Origin: Amycolatopsis sacchari
GTDB taxonomy: Bacteria > Actinomycetota > Actinomycetes > Mycobacteriales > Pseudonocardiaceae
NCBI RefSeq assembly: GCF_900114035.1
Contig: NZ_FORP01000006.1
Span: 248,001 to 312,000, forward strand
Reading direction: 5' to 3'
Length of the DNA: 64,000 bases
In this document: piece after piece, positions 8,715-17,423 of the stretch
Layout: every line of letters begins with the position of its first letter
How positions within the stretch are numbered: position 1 is the stretch's first letter
Notes under the pieces: generated by a model
What the model saw: only the letters and a program-made list of their open reading frames with translations
The model's database searches: none
Told to the model about the DNA's origin: nothing
Translations under genes and position numbers: made by a program

Positions 8715-9233
8715 TCAGGAGCGGGCGGGCGGGCCGCGCCGCCCGTGCACCCGCCGCAGCAGCACCGAGACGAGCGGCACGTCCGGCGCGGGAACGGGCA
8801 CCGGCACCGGGCCCGCGGCGACCGGCGCCGGGTGCCACACCACGGGCAGCAGCAGCCACAGCCGGGCGACGCCGACCCGCAGCATCGACTCGGCGTGCGA
8901 GAGCAGCCCGGCCGTGAGCGCGGTGGCCACGGCGTGCGCGAGGTACATGCCCGGTGTGGCGGTGCCGTGGTCCATCAGCCCGGTGAGCACGAGGTGCATG
9001 GCGAGCTGCGCTGTCCCGAGGACGGCGAGCACGCCGAGCGGCCCGCGGGTCCGTTCGGCCAGCGCCGAGCCGATCCAGCCGATCAGCGCGGTCAGCAGGA
9101 GCGTGAGCGCGGTGTCGGGCAGGCCGCCGTCGGCGAGGGCGTGCGCGGTGATCGCGAGCCCCGCCGAGGAGAGGGCGAGCAGCGCTCCGCGCGCGACGCG
9201 CGACGCGCCGTGTCGTGCCCGGGGCCTGTTCAC
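8715..9233 (-). CDS. Small polytopic membrane protein
   Basis: A 172-aa protein with four to five hydrophobic helices (LLLTALIGWIGSALAE, LVLTGLMDHGTATPG, MYLAHAVATALTAGLL and others) and a proline-rich, basic cytoplasmic tail. A GTG start is used; no clear ribosome site is seen. It lies upstream of and on the same strand as ycnI-copC-copD. Proteins of this look often accompany CopC/CopD genes in actinobacteria, and the His residues in helices (DHGTATPGMYLAH) could contact metal, but this is inference. No named family is recognised. Confidence 0.7.
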   Translation of the reverse strand: MNRPRARHGASRVARGALLALSSAGLAITAHALADGGLPDTALTLLLTALIGWIGSALAERTRGPLGVLAVLGTAQLAMHLVLTGLMDHGTATPGMYLAHAVATALTAGLLSHAESMLRVGVARLWLLLPVVWHPAPVAAGPVPVPVPAPDVPLVSVLLRRVHGRRGPPARS

Positions 9234-9337
9234 CGGCCCAGCGTAGGAGACCGTCGCAAAGCCGCGGTAAGCCCGTGCCGTGTGGTGAACCCAACGTTTG
9301 GGTACATCCCGGAAAAATTGTGCACAACTGTTGTCTT

Positions 9338-9387
9338 CCCTGGTCAGCCGTCGTCCTTGTGGGTGACACGCGCGGTGCTGACCAGGG
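9338..9387. promoter_or_regulatory. 11-bp inverted repeat upstream of ABC importer
   Basis: CCCTGGTCAGC at 9338-9348 and its exact complement GCTGACCAGGG at 9377-9387, separated by 28 bp. It lies in the 257-bp divergent gap between the membrane protein gene and the osmoprotectant importer. A 10-bp palindrome TTGTGCACAA lies just before it at 9318-9327. A leader structure or a regulator site are both possible. Confidence 0.45.
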
Positions 9388-9398
9388 CGGGAAGTTGC

Positions 9399-9428
9399 TG
9401 ATCACCGAGGAATGAGGAACGGTGATCA
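9399..9428. promoter_or_regulatory. 9-bp inverted repeat close to importer start
   Basis: TGATCACCG at 9399-9407 and CGGTGATCA at 9420-9428 are exact complements with a 12-bp spacer. The centre lies about 75 bp before the first importer gene, a position suited to an operator or a leader hairpin. No matching regulator gene lies in this part of the window. Confidence 0.45.
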
Positions 9429-9490
9429 AGCCAAGAACCGGCTCCTTCGCTACGCCGAAAGAGTGACAAACCGGAGGGAGGCCGCCCCGC

Positions 9491-10138
9491 GTGAACCTGT
9501 TCGACTACATCGCGGACCGGTGGAGCAGACTGTCGCTGCAGGCCTGGCTGCACGTGAGCGAGGTCGTCCAGGCGACCGTCGTCGCCGCGGTGCTCGGGGT
9601 GCTGATCGGCGTGGCGGTGTACCGCAGCCCCATCGGCTCGGCCCTCGCCACGGCGCTCGCGAGCACGATCCTCACGATCCCGTCCTTCGCGCTCATCGGC
9701 CTGCTCATCCCCGTCGTGGGCCTGGGTGTGGCGCCCAGCGTCATCCCGCTCGTCGTGTACGCGCTGCTGCCGATCGTGCGCAACACCATCGTGGGACTGT
9801 CCGGAGTGGACCCCGCGGTGACCGACGCGGCACGCGGCATCGGCATGAACCGCCTGCGCGTGCTGACCCGCGTCGAGCTGCGGCTGGCGTGGCCCGCGAT
9901 CCTCGCCGGGATGCGCGTGGCCACGCAGATGCTGATGGGCATCGCGGTGATCGCCGCCTACGCCAAGGGGCCGGGCCTGGGGTCGGAGGTGTTCTCCGGG
10001 CTCACGCGCGCGGGCAGCGCCAACGCCACCAACCAGGCGCTGACCGGCACGATCGGGGTCGTCGTGCTGGCGCTGATCCTCGACGGCATCTACGTCCTCA
10101 TCGCCCGTTTCACCGTTCCGAGGGGTGTCCGTGTCTGA
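9491..10138 (+). CDS. Osmoprotectant ABC transporter permease 1
   Basis: A 215-aa inner-membrane permease of the glycine betaine/choline/proline type (ProW/OpuB/OpuC). It has about six helices and the cytoplasmic coupling loop of the family in GVDPAVTDAARGIGMNRL (EAA-like). The GTG start has a GGAGGGAGG ribosome site. First gene of a four-gene operon: permease, ATPase, permease, binding lipoprotein, all overlapping by a few bases. Such importers take up compatible solutes during salt stress or choline-type carbon sources. The exact substrate cannot be told from sequence. Confidence 0.92.
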   Translation: MNLFDYIADRWSRLSLQAWLHVSEVVQATVVAAVLGVLIGVAVYRSPIGSALATALASTILTIPSFALIGLLIPVVGLGVAPSVIPLVVYALLPIVRNTIVGLSGVDPAVTDAARGIGMNRLRVLTRVELRLAWPAILAGMRVATQMLMGIAVIAAYAKGPGLGSEVFSGLTRAGSANATNQALTGTIGVVVLALILDGIYVLIARFTVPRGVRV

Positions 10139-11312
10139 AACGATCGCCAGTCCGTCGTCCGCCGCGGCGGAGAACGCCGTCTCCGGCGTCGAAATCCAGC
10201 TCGAGCACGTCACGAAGCGGTACCCCGGTTCGCGGCAGCCCGCCGTCGACGACGTCACGATGACCATCCCGGCCGGCAAGATCGTGATCCTCGTGGGGCC
10301 GTCCGGCTGCGGCAAGACCACGACGATGCGGATGATCAACCGGCTCATCGAGCCGACGTCGGGGAAGATCACCATCGGCGGCGAGGACGCGCTGAAGCTC
10401 AACCCCGACCGCCTGCGCCGCAAGGTCGGCTACGCGATCCAGCAGGCGGGGCTGTTCCCGCACTTCACCGTCGCGCAGAACATCGCCGTCGTACCGGGGC
10501 TGCTGGGCTGGGACAAGAAGAAGGTCAACGACCGGGTCGAGGAGATGCTGGACCTGGTCGGGCTCGACCCGGCGCAGTTCCGCGACCGCTACCCGCGCCA
10601 GCTCTCCGGCGGTCAGCAGCAACGCGTCGGCGTGGCGCGGGCGCTCGCCGCGGACCCGCCGGTGCTGCTGATGGACGAGCCGTTCGGCGCGGTGGACCCG
10701 ATCACGCGCGGCAACCTGCAGGACGAGCTGCTGCGCCTGCAGTCCGAACTGCACAAGACCATCGTGTTCGTCACGCACGACTTCGACGAGGCGGTCAAGC
10801 TCGGCGACAAGATCGCGGTGCTCGGCCCGCAGTCGAAGATCCTGCAGTACGACACGCCGGACGCGATCCTGGCCAACCCCGCCGACGACACGGTCGCCGG
10901 CTTCGTCGGGGCCGGCGCCTCGCTGAAGCAGCTGACCCTGCTGCGCGTCCGCGATGTGGAGCTGCGGCAGAGCACGGTGACCGCGAGCGTCGCCGACGCG
11001 CCGGCCGACCTGCACCGGAAGCTCACCGAGCAGAACGAGAAGTACGCGCTGGTGCTCGACCAGCGGCGGCGCCCGTTGCGCTGGGTCCACGTGCGTGACC
11101 TGCGGAACGCCTCCTCGCTGGCCACGGCCGGCAAACCGCTCGGTGACTCGGTCAGCCTCCAGTCCACCCTGCAGGACGCGCTGGAAGCCATGCTCGTCGA
11201 GGGGGGCGCGGTGCCGGTGACCGGTCAGCGCGGCGAGTACGCCGGGATGATCGAGATGGACACGGTGATGGCGGAGATCCAGCGGCTGCGCGAGGAGCAC
11301 ACCGAGTCATGA
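10131..11312 (+). CDS. Osmoprotectant ABC transporter ATP-binding protein
   Basis: A 393-aa ATPase that powers the importer. Walker A GPSGCGKTTTMRMI near residue 57, signature [15 protein letters not shown] near 155, Walker B VLLMDEPFGAVD near 177 and the His switch VFVTHDFDEA near 210 are all present. The last ~120 residues resemble a CBS-type tandem (ALVLDQRRRPLRWVHV), the ionic-strength sensor found in OpuA/ProV proteins. The GTG at 10131 is preferred over one at 10125 because GAGGGG sits just ahead of it; either way it overlaps the permease end. Confidence 0.93.
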   Translation: MSETIASPSSAAAENAVSGVEIQLEHVTKRYPGSRQPAVDDVTMTIPAGKIVILVGPSGCGKTTTMRMINRLIEPTSGKITIGGEDALKLNPDRLRRKVGYAIQQAGLFPHFTVAQNIAVVPGLLGWDKKKVNDRVEEMLDLVGLDPAQFRDRYPRQLSGGQQQRVGVARALAADPPVLLMDEPFGAVDPITRGNLQDELLRLQSELHKTIVFVTHDFDEAVKLGDKIAVLGPQSKILQYDTPDAILANPADDTVAGFVGAGASLKQLTLLRVRDVELRQSTVTASVADAPADLHRKLTEQNEKYALVLDQRRRPLRWVHVRDLRNASSLATAGKPLGDSVSLQSTLQDALEAMLVEGGAVPVTGQRGEYAGMIEMDTVMAEIQRLREEHTES

Positions 11313-12085
11313 CCACGACCGTAGAAAGCGGTTTCTCCACCGAGTCGGGCTCGCGCCGCGCGGAACGCGGGCGGTTCATCGCCCAGCCGGTCGCCGTCGT
11401 GCTCATCGTCGGTGCCGTGCTCGCCTGGGCGCTCACCCGCGACAACGACGCGATCGAGGCGGAGAACCTCAACCTCTCCACGCTGCTCGCCGACACGTGG
11501 CGGCACCTGCTGATCACCGTCGCCGTGGCGGCGATCGTCGTCGGGGTCGCGGTGCCGCTCGGCATGCTGCTCACCCGTGGCTGGGCGCGCCGCGTCGCAC
11601 CGGTGTTCCTGACCATCGCCAACATCGGCCAGGCCGCGCCCGCGCTCGGCATGATCGTGTTGTTCTTCCTGTGGACCAACTGGGAAGGCTTCTGGTGCGC
11701 GGTGCTGCCGCTGGCCTTCTACTCGCTGCTCCCGGTGCTGCGCAACACGATCGTCGGCATCGAGGCCGTCGACCCGGCGCTCACCGACGCCGGCCGCGGC
11801 ATCGGGATGTCCGGCGCGGGGGTGCTGTGGCGCATCGAGATGCCGCTCGCGGTGCCGCTGATCCTCGCCGGGCTGCGCACGTCGCTCGTGCTGGCCGTCG
11901 GGACCGCGACGCTGGCGTTCTTCGTCAACGGTGGCGGGCTCGGCGAACTCATCGACACCGGTTACAAGCTCAACCGGATCCCCGTGCTCATCACCGGTGC
12001 GGTCCTCGCGGTCGGGCTCGCGCTGCTGGTCGACTGGGTGGGCGCGGTGCTGGAGGAGGTTTTCGGACCGAGGGGGCTCAAGTGA
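11309..12085 (+). CDS. Osmoprotectant ABC transporter permease 2
   Basis: A 258-aa second permease, homologous to the first (shared coupling loop AVDPALTDAGRGIGMSG), with an N-terminal extension and six or so helices. The pair forms the heterodimeric pore seen in OpuC/OpuB-like importers. ATG overlaps the ATPase stop codon (ATGA), and its own stop overlaps the start of the binding lipoprotein, so the operon is translationally coupled throughout. Confidence 0.92.
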   Translation: MTTTVESGFSTESGSRRAERGRFIAQPVAVVLIVGAVLAWALTRDNDAIEAENLNLSTLLADTWRHLLITVAVAAIVVGVAVPLGMLLTRGWARRVAPVFLTIANIGQAAPALGMIVLFFLWTNWEGFWCAVLPLAFYSLLPVLRNTIVGIEAVDPALTDAGRGIGMSGAGVLWRIEMPLAVPLILAGLRTSLVLAVGTATLAFFVNGGGLGELIDTGYKLNRIPVLITGAVLAVGLALLVDWVGAVLEEVFGPRGLK

Positions 12086-13044
12086 AGCACCGGCTGAAGG
12101 CGTTGTTCGGCGCGGTCCTGCTCGCGTCGTCGCTCACGGCGTGCGGGCTGAACGTCAACGCCGCACTGCCCTACGACGTGAAACCCGGCACGATCCGCCC
12201 GGTGCCGAGCCTGGAGGGGCTGACCGTGACGGTCGGCTCGAAGGACTTCACCGAGAACATCATCCTCGGCTACCTGGCCGAGCTGGCGCTGTCCGCGGCC
12301 GGGGCGAACGTCATCGACCTGACCAACATCAGCGGGTCGAACAGCGCGCGGCAGGCACTGCTCAACGGGCAGATCGACCTGTCGTGGGAGTACACCGGCA
12401 CCGGCTGGATCTCCTACCAGGGCAACACGCAGCCGATCCCGGACGAGCAACGCCAGTACGACGCGGTCAAGGCGGCCGACGAGCAGCAGTTCGGCATCAC
12501 CTGGCTGGACTACTCGCCGCTCAACGACACCTACGCCTTCGGCGCGCGTGAGGCCTACGCGGCCGAGCACAACCTCAAGACCAATTCGGACATGACGGCG
12601 TTCCTCAAGGAGCACCCGGACCAGGCGGTGTTCTGCGTGGAGACGGAGTTCGCCAGCAGGCAGGACGGCATGCCGGGCGTCACGAAGACCTACGGGTTCC
12701 CGACCACGACGGTCAAGACGTTCGGCACCGGGGCGATCTACTCCGCGGTGGCGAACAACACCTGCAACTTCGGCGAGATCTTCACGACGGACGGCCGGAT
12801 CGCCGGGCTGAACCTCCGGGTGCTGGACGACGACAAGAAGTTCTTCCCGCAGTACAACGCCGCGGTGACGATGAAGAAGTCGTTCCTCCAGGCGCATCCC
12901 GCGCTGGCCGACGTGCTGGTGCCCGTCGGCAAGGCGATGGACAACAAGCAGATGGTCGAGCTGTGCAAGCAGGTCGACGTGGACGGCAGGGACGCCGGTG
13001 AGGTCGCGCGCGACTGGATGGTGTCGAAGGGCTTTATCAAGTAA
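12082..13044 (+). CDS. Osmoprotectant-binding lipoprotein
   Basis: A 320-aa extracellular substrate-binding protein of the OpuAC/OpuBC family. The N-terminus is a lipoprotein signal with lipobox LTAC (SSLTACGLNVN), so it is tethered to the outer face of the membrane. The ligand domain begins LTVTVGSKDFTENIILGYL, typical of choline/betaine binders, and IDLSWEYTGTGW is a conserved family block. The GTG start overlaps the permease stop (GTGA). The 3' end overlaps a convergent gene by 8 bp. Confidence 0.92.
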   Translation: MKHRLKALFGAVLLASSLTACGLNVNAALPYDVKPGTIRPVPSLEGLTVTVGSKDFTENIILGYLAELALSAAGANVIDLTNISGSNSARQALLNGQIDLSWEYTGTGWISYQGNTQPIPDEQRQYDAVKAADEQQFGITWLDYSPLNDTYAFGAREAYAAEHNLKTNSDMTAFLKEHPDQAVFCVETEFASRQDGMPGVTKTYGFPTTTVKTFGTGAIYSAVANNTCNFGEIFTTDGRIAGLNLRVLDDDKKFFPQYNAAVTMKKSFLQAHPALADVLVPVGKAMDNKQMVELCKQVDVDGRDAGEVARDWMVSKGFIK

Positions 13045-13498
13045 GGCCGAGGCGGCGAAGGATTTCGGTCTCCAGCCGCTCCAGCTCCTTCGCCACCGCC
13101 TGGTGCGCGGCCTTGCGGCGGGACGCGGGCATCCGCTCCGCCGCGCGGACGGCCGCGGTGAGCTGCTGCAGCGTCGCGTGCGCGTCGGCGGCGAACTTCC
13201 GGTCGTCGTCGCTCGCGCGCTCGGCACCGCGGAGGTCGGCGAGCGCGTCGGACACCCCGGCGATGCGCGCGAGCAGGCCGGCGCCGCGGCCGGTGAACTC
13301 CGGCAAGCGCTCGACGGGCACCCCGATGCGCCGGGCCTGGTACCGGTCGTAGCCCTCGCGCACGGCGGCCGCCACCTTGATGGCGACCGGCGCGAGCACC
13401 GGTGCCACCGCCGGTACCACGACCTTGGCCACGGAGACGGCGTTGCGGGCCCTCTTCGGTGTGAGGCCCTTCTCGACGGAGTCCTTCTTGCGGCTCAT
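13037..13498 (-). CDS. DUF6474 family protein
   Basis: A 153-aa protein resembling the actinobacterial DUF6474 family. A basic N-terminus (MSRKKDSVEKGLTPKRARNA) leads into a weakly hydrophobic helix rich in Val/Ala/Pro (VAKVVVPAVAPVLAPVAIKV), followed by YDRYQARRIGVPVERL and long charged helices to the end, possibly coiled coil. Function unknown; the pattern suggests peripheral membrane association. Its 3' end overlaps the binding lipoprotein gene tail to tail by 8 bp. Confidence 0.8.
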   Translation of the reverse strand: MSRKKDSVEKGLTPKRARNAVSVAKVVVPAVAPVLAPVAIKVAAAVREGYDRYQARRIGVPVERLPEFTGRGAGLLARIAGVSDALADLRGAERASDDDRKFAADAHATLQQLTAAVRAAERMPASRRKAAHQAVAKELERLETEILRRLGLT

Positions 13499-13617
13499 TG
13501 GGTAAATGTAGCGGCGCGGAGCGCCTCCGTTGAGGGTGGCGGTGGGGAAGCGGCTGGCCCTACTGCATAACGGACGTCCGGACCTTTCTGTCGGTGGGTG
13601 CTTCTACAGTGGTTCAC

Positions 13618-15252
13618 GTGGAAACAGAGGTGCTGCTGGATGCCGGAGCGGTGAGCCGTTGCCGGCGTCGCGTGCACCTCGAAGCCGATCCGGCGATGCG
13701 CGGTGTGCCGCTGGCGCCGCCCGATCCGGCCGCCGAGCAGCGCATCGCCGACGCCGCCGCGCATCGCGAGGTGATCAGGAAGCGCCTGGTGGAGGCCGTT
13801 CCCGGGGCCGGCTGGGTGACGGTGCCGCGTGATCTTCCCGCCGAGGACCGGGTGCGCGTCACCGAGCGGGCGCTGGCCGACGAGGCCGAGTTCATCTGGG
13901 GGGCGCTGCTGCCGCCGGACCGCGAGGGTCACCGCCGGGGCGGCGCGGAGCTGCTGGTGCGTTCCGACGGCGGGTACCTGCCGGTGCTCGTGGTGCGCCA
14001 CCGCGTCACCGATCCGGGCACGGGCGCGGTCACCACCCCGCCGACGGTGCTCGATCCGGGGCGCGCGGTCGTCGACGAGGAGCGCAAGGTCCGTTCGCAC
14101 GCCCGTGACCAGCTGCGCCTGGCCCACCTGCGCCGGATGCTGCAGACGCTGGGCAGGGCGGCGCACCGGCCGCTGGGCGGGGTCATCGGGCTGGACGCCG
14201 ACGTGGTGCTGTGGCACGACCTGGCGGCGCCGACGTGGCCGGGCGGCCGCAGCGCGCTCACGGAGTACGACAGCCGCTTCGCCGACCGGGTGGCCGTCGC
14301 GCTCGCGGCGGCGAACGGCGAACCCGAGCTGGCGGAGCCGTCGCGGGTGCTGGAGTGCCGCACGTGCCCGTGGTGGCCGACGTGCGAGGCGCGACTGCGG
14401 GCGGAGCGGGACGTGAGCCTCGTGGTCCGCGGTGAGGACGCGATGGAACTGCGCCGCGCGGGTGTCTCCACTGTGGACAAGCTGGCGGCGCTGGACCCGG
14501 CCGACGAACCGCCGGTCGCGTGGACGTCCGGCCCGTTCGGGGACGCCGTAGCGCTGGCCAGGGCGTGGCTGGCGGACCTGACGGTCGTGCGCCGCGTGCC
14601 GGAGGTGACGGTGCCGCGCGGGGACGTCGAGGTCGACGTGGACATGGAGAGCTTCGGCGAGTCCGGGGCGTACCTGTGGGGGTGCCTGCTGTCCGGCGTG
14701 GACATCGGCGTGCCGCAGGGGTACCGGGCGTTCGCGACGTGGGACCCACTGCCCACTGTGGATGAAGCGCGCTCGTTCGCGGAGTTCTGGGCGTGGCTGC
14801 GCGAGGTGCGGGAGCGCACGCTCGCGGCGGGGCTGACGTTCCGGGCGTACTGCTACAACGCGCTGGCGGAGAACCGCTGGCTCTTCGGCTCGGTCGAGCG
14901 CTTCGCGGGCCGCCCCGGTATCCCGTCGCGCCGCGAGGTCCAGTCCTTTGTGGACTCGGACGAGTGGGTGGACCTGTTCCGCGGGGTGACCGACCAGTTC
15001 CTGTGCGCCCGGGGCAAGGGGCTCAAGGTGATCGCCCCGGTGGCCGGCTTCACGTGGCGTGACCCGGAGGCGGGCGGCGAGGCGTCGATGCGCTGGTACC
15101 GCGACGCGGTGGGCATGGACGGTGGCGTCCCGGATGACACCCAGCGCGAGCGCCTCCTCCGCTACAACGAGGACGACGTCCAGGCCACCCGCGTCCTGCG
15201 TGACTGGATGTCCGGCCCCGCCAACGCGATCCCGTACATGGGAGACCTCTAG
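13618..15252 (+). CDS. TM0106 family RecB-like nuclease with RNase H-like domain
   Basis: A two-domain predicted nuclease of about 544 aa. The N-terminal part is RecB-like, with an early Cys (VSRCRRRVHLE) and a later CRTCPWWPTC block; one Cys plus CxxC-x5-C matches the 4Fe-4S cage of AddB/Cas4-type nucleases. The expected acidic-x-Lys catalytic motif is not obvious (PVLVVRHRV). The C-terminal part is RNase H-like, with DVDMES as motif I and YNEDDVQATR as motif III of a 3'-5' exonuclease. Start chosen at GTG 13618, eight bases after a TACAGT -10 box, implying a leaderless message; GTG 13594 is an alternative. It overlaps folA tail to tail by 4 bp. Confidence 0.85.
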   Translation: METEVLLDAGAVSRCRRRVHLEADPAMRGVPLAPPDPAAEQRIADAAAHREVIRKRLVEAVPGAGWVTVPRDLPAEDRVRVTERALADEAEFIWGALLPPDREGHRRGGAELLVRSDGGYLPVLVVRHRVTDPGTGAVTTPPTVLDPGRAVVDEERKVRSHARDQLRLAHLRRMLQTLGRAAHRPLGGVIGLDADVVLWHDLAAPTWPGGRSALTEYDSRFADRVAVALAAANGEPELAEPSRVLECRTCPWWPTCEARLRAERDVSLVVRGEDAMELRRAGVSTVDKLAALDPADEPPVAWTSGPFGDAVALARAWLADLTVVRRVPEVTVPRGDVEVDVDMESFGESGAYLWGCLLSGVDIGVPQGYRAFATWDPLPTVDEARSFAEFWAWLREVRERTLAAGLTFRAYCYNALAENRWLFGSVERFAGRPGIPSRREVQSFVDSDEWVDLFRGVTDQFLCARGKGLKVIAPVAGFTWRDPEAGGEASMRWYRDAVGMDGGVPDDTQRERLLRYNEDDVQATRVLRDWMSGPANAIPYMGDL

Positions 15253-15707
15253 CCCCAGGTGAGGAACCGGTAGTGCAGGCCGGTCACCGACTCCTGCCAC
15301 TCCCCGGCGGAGTCCGGCGCGCGCCCGACGTCCGGCGCGTGCGTGTCGCCGTCGAAGTGCTCCTGGAGTTCGGTGACCACGATCCGGTCCGCGAACGGCA
15401 GTGCCGCCCGGTACACCGCAGCGCCGCCGATCACCCACACGTCGCCGGTCACCGCCGCGAACGCCCGGGGCAGGTCGGGGAACGTCTCCACGCCCTCCTG
15501 CGGGGTACGCGACAGCACGAGGTTGCGCCTGCCCGGCAGCGGCCGGAACCGCGGCGGCAGCGACTCCCACGTCCGGCGGCCCATCACCACGGCGGCGCCC
15601 GCGGTCAGCGTGCGGAAGTGCTTGAGGTCCTCGGGCAGGTGCCACGGCAGCGCGCCGTCCCGGCCGATGACCCCGTTCGCCGACTGCGCCCAGACCAGCC
15701 CGATCAC
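15249..15707 (-). CDS. folA: Dihydrofolate reductase
   Basis: A 152-aa enzyme that reduces dihydrofolate to tetrahydrofolate with NADPH. Hallmarks are [20 protein letters not shown] at the N-terminus, [10 protein letters not shown] with the acidic catalytic residue, the NADPH-binding [12 protein letters not shown] and [15 protein letters not shown]. The length is close to the usual ~160. GTG start overlaps the thyA stop (GTGA), the classic thyA-folA coupling: thymidylate synthase makes dihydrofolate that this enzyme recycles. Confidence 0.96.
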   Translation of the reverse strand: MIGLVWAQSANGVIGRDGALPWHLPEDLKHFRTLTAGAAVVMGRRTWESLPPRFRPLPGRRNLVLSRTPQEGVETFPDLPRAFAAVTGDVWVIGGAAVYRAALPFADRIVVTELQEHFDGDTHAPDVGRAPDSAGEWQESVTGLHYRFLTWG

Positions 15708-16501
15708 ACCGCCACCGGCGCCTTGATGGCGGGATGCGGGTCGTAGCCGTCGATCGTGATGTGCTCGTAGGTGTAGTCGAACAGGCTGTCCGCCGGCTTC
15801 AGCCGCAGCGTGGGGAACGGGCGCGCCTCGCGGGCGAGCTGCGTCCGCACCTGCTCGACGTGGTTGTCGTAGATGTGGCAGTCGCCGCCGGTCCAGATGA
15901 AGTCACCCGCGCGCAGGCCCACCTGTTCGGCGATCATGTGCGTCAGCAGCGCGTAACTGGCGATGTTGAACGGCACGCCGAGGAACAGGTCGGCGCTGCG
16001 CTGGTACAGCTGGCAGGACAGCTCGCCGTCGGCGACGTAGAACTGGAAGAACGCGTGGCACGGCGGCAGTGCCATCCGCGGGATGTCGGCGACGTTCCAC
16101 GCGGACACGATGATCCGCCGCGAATCCGGGTTCTCGCGCAGCGTCCGCAGCACCTCGGAGATCTGGTCGACGTGCCCGCCGTCCGGCGTGGGCCACGAAC
16201 GCCACTGCACGCCGTAGACCGGGCCCAGCTCGCCGTCCGGCGCCGCCCACTCGTCCCAGATCGTGACGCCGTTGTCCCGCAGCCAGCCGATGTTCGAGTC
16301 ACCACGCAGGAACCACAGCAGCTCGTACGCGACCGAGCGGAAGTGCACCTTCTTCGTCGTGATGAGCGGGAAGCCGTCGGACAGCCGGTACCGCAGCTGG
16401 TGCCCGAAGACCGACCGCGTACCCGTCCCGGTGCGGTCGGCCTTCCGTGCACCAGTGTCGAGCACGCGGCGGAGCAGGTCTTCGTACTGCGTATCCGGCA
16501 T
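15704..16501 (-). CDS. thyA: Thymidylate synthase
   Basis: A 265-aa enzyme that methylates dUMP to dTMP using methylenetetrahydrofolate. The catalytic Cys lies in [14 protein letters not shown]; the dUMP-binding [16 protein letters not shown] and the C-terminal [16 protein letters not shown] end are diagnostic. Length matches the E. coli enzyme. The ATG at 16501 gives the standard N-terminus [13 protein letters not shown]. It lies 14 bp after an SDR gene and overlaps folA, so an SDR-thyA-folA transcript is likely. Confidence 0.97.
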   Translation of the reverse strand: MPDTQYEDLLRRVLDTGARKADRTGTGTRSVFGHQLRYRLSDGFPLITTKKVHFRSVAYELLWFLRGDSNIGWLRDNGVTIWDEWAAPDGELGPVYGVQWRSWPTPDGGHVDQISEVLRTLRENPDSRRIIVSAWNVADIPRMALPPCHAFFQFYVADGELSCQLYQRSADLFLGVPFNIASYALLTHMIAEQVGLRAGDFIWTGGDCHIYDNHVEQVRTQLAREARPFPTLRLKPADSLFDYTYEHITIDGYDPHPAIKAPVAV

Positions 16502-16515
16502 GCCCGCGAGCCTAA

Positions 16516-17274
16516 CTACCGCGGCGCCATCCGCAACGAGCCGTCCATGCGGATGACCTCGCCGTTGAGGTAGTCGTGGTCGATGATGGACAGGGCGAGC
16601 TGCGCGTACTCGTCCGGGCGCGCGAGGCGCTTCGGGAACGGCACGCCCGCCGCCAGCCCCGCGCGGAACTCCTCGCTCACCGTCGCCAGCATCGGGGTGT
16701 CCACGATGCCCGGCGCGATCGTCATGACGCGGATGCCCTGCGAGGCGAGGTCGCGGGCCGCGGGCAGGGTCAGCCCGACCACACCGCCCTTCGACGCCGA
16801 GTACGCCACCTGCCCGATCTGCCCGTCGAACGCCGCCACGGACGCGGTGTTGATGATGACGCCGCGGGCGTCGTGCTCCAGGGGTTCGGTCTGGGCGATC
16901 GCCTCGGCGGCCAGCGTGATGACGTTGAACGTGCCGATCAGGTTGACCTCGATGACCTTCTTGAACAGGCCGAGGTCGTGCGTGCCCTTGCGGGACAGGA
17001 TGCGGGCCGACGGGCCGATGCCCGCGCAGTTGACGACGGTGCGCAGCGGGACGCCCGCCCCCGCGGCCTGCTCGACGGCGGCCTTCACCTGCTCGGGGTC
17101 GGTGACGTCGGTGCCGACGTAGGTCACGCCGTCGACCTCGGGCGCCTTCTCGATCCCCGCCGGGAGGTCGAACGCGAAGACCCGCGCGCCCCGCTCCGCC
17201 AGCGCCTTCGCCGTCGCACCGCCGAGTCCGGAAGCCCCGCCGGTGACGATCGCCGCCGTGTCCGTGATCCGCAT
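16516..17274 (-). CDS. Short-chain dehydrogenase (3-hydroxyacyl-CoA dehydrogenase-like)
   Basis: A 252-aa SDR with Rossmann motif [12 protein letters not shown] at the N-terminus, DVTD at the adenine pocket, NCAGIG, and catalytic Ser-Tyr-Lys in [21 protein letters not shown]. The sequence pattern, with [15 protein letters not shown] and [11 protein letters not shown], is that of type-2 3-hydroxyacyl-CoA dehydrogenases (HSD17B10-like), which oxidise 3-hydroxyacyl-CoA in fatty acid or isoleucine degradation with NAD. ATG start with GGAAGGGAACG upstream. Same strand as and 14 bp before thyA. Confidence 0.9.
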   Translation of the reverse strand: MRITDTAAIVTGGASGLGGATAKALAERGARVFAFDLPAGIEKAPEVDGVTYVGTDVTDPEQVKAAVEQAAGAGVPLRTVVNCAGIGPSARILSRKGTHDLGLFKKVIEVNLIGTFNVITLAAEAIAQTEPLEHDARGVIINTASVAAFDGQIGQVAYSASKGGVVGLTLPAARDLASQGIRVMTIAPGIVDTPMLATVSEEFRAGLAAGVPFPKRLARPDEYAQLALSIIDHDYLNGEVIRMDGSLRMAPR

Positions 17275-17423
17275 GTCGTTCCCTTCCTCGCCACACTGCC
17301 AGGCCCTCAGGTTAACGGTCGTTCGCATCGCCGCCTGGTGGTCCTCCTCACCGTCGCGCGGAGTATTCGGCCACGACCACCGGCGTTAGCACGGGCGTCA
17401 ACTCCGGATGCGACCTTCGCAGC

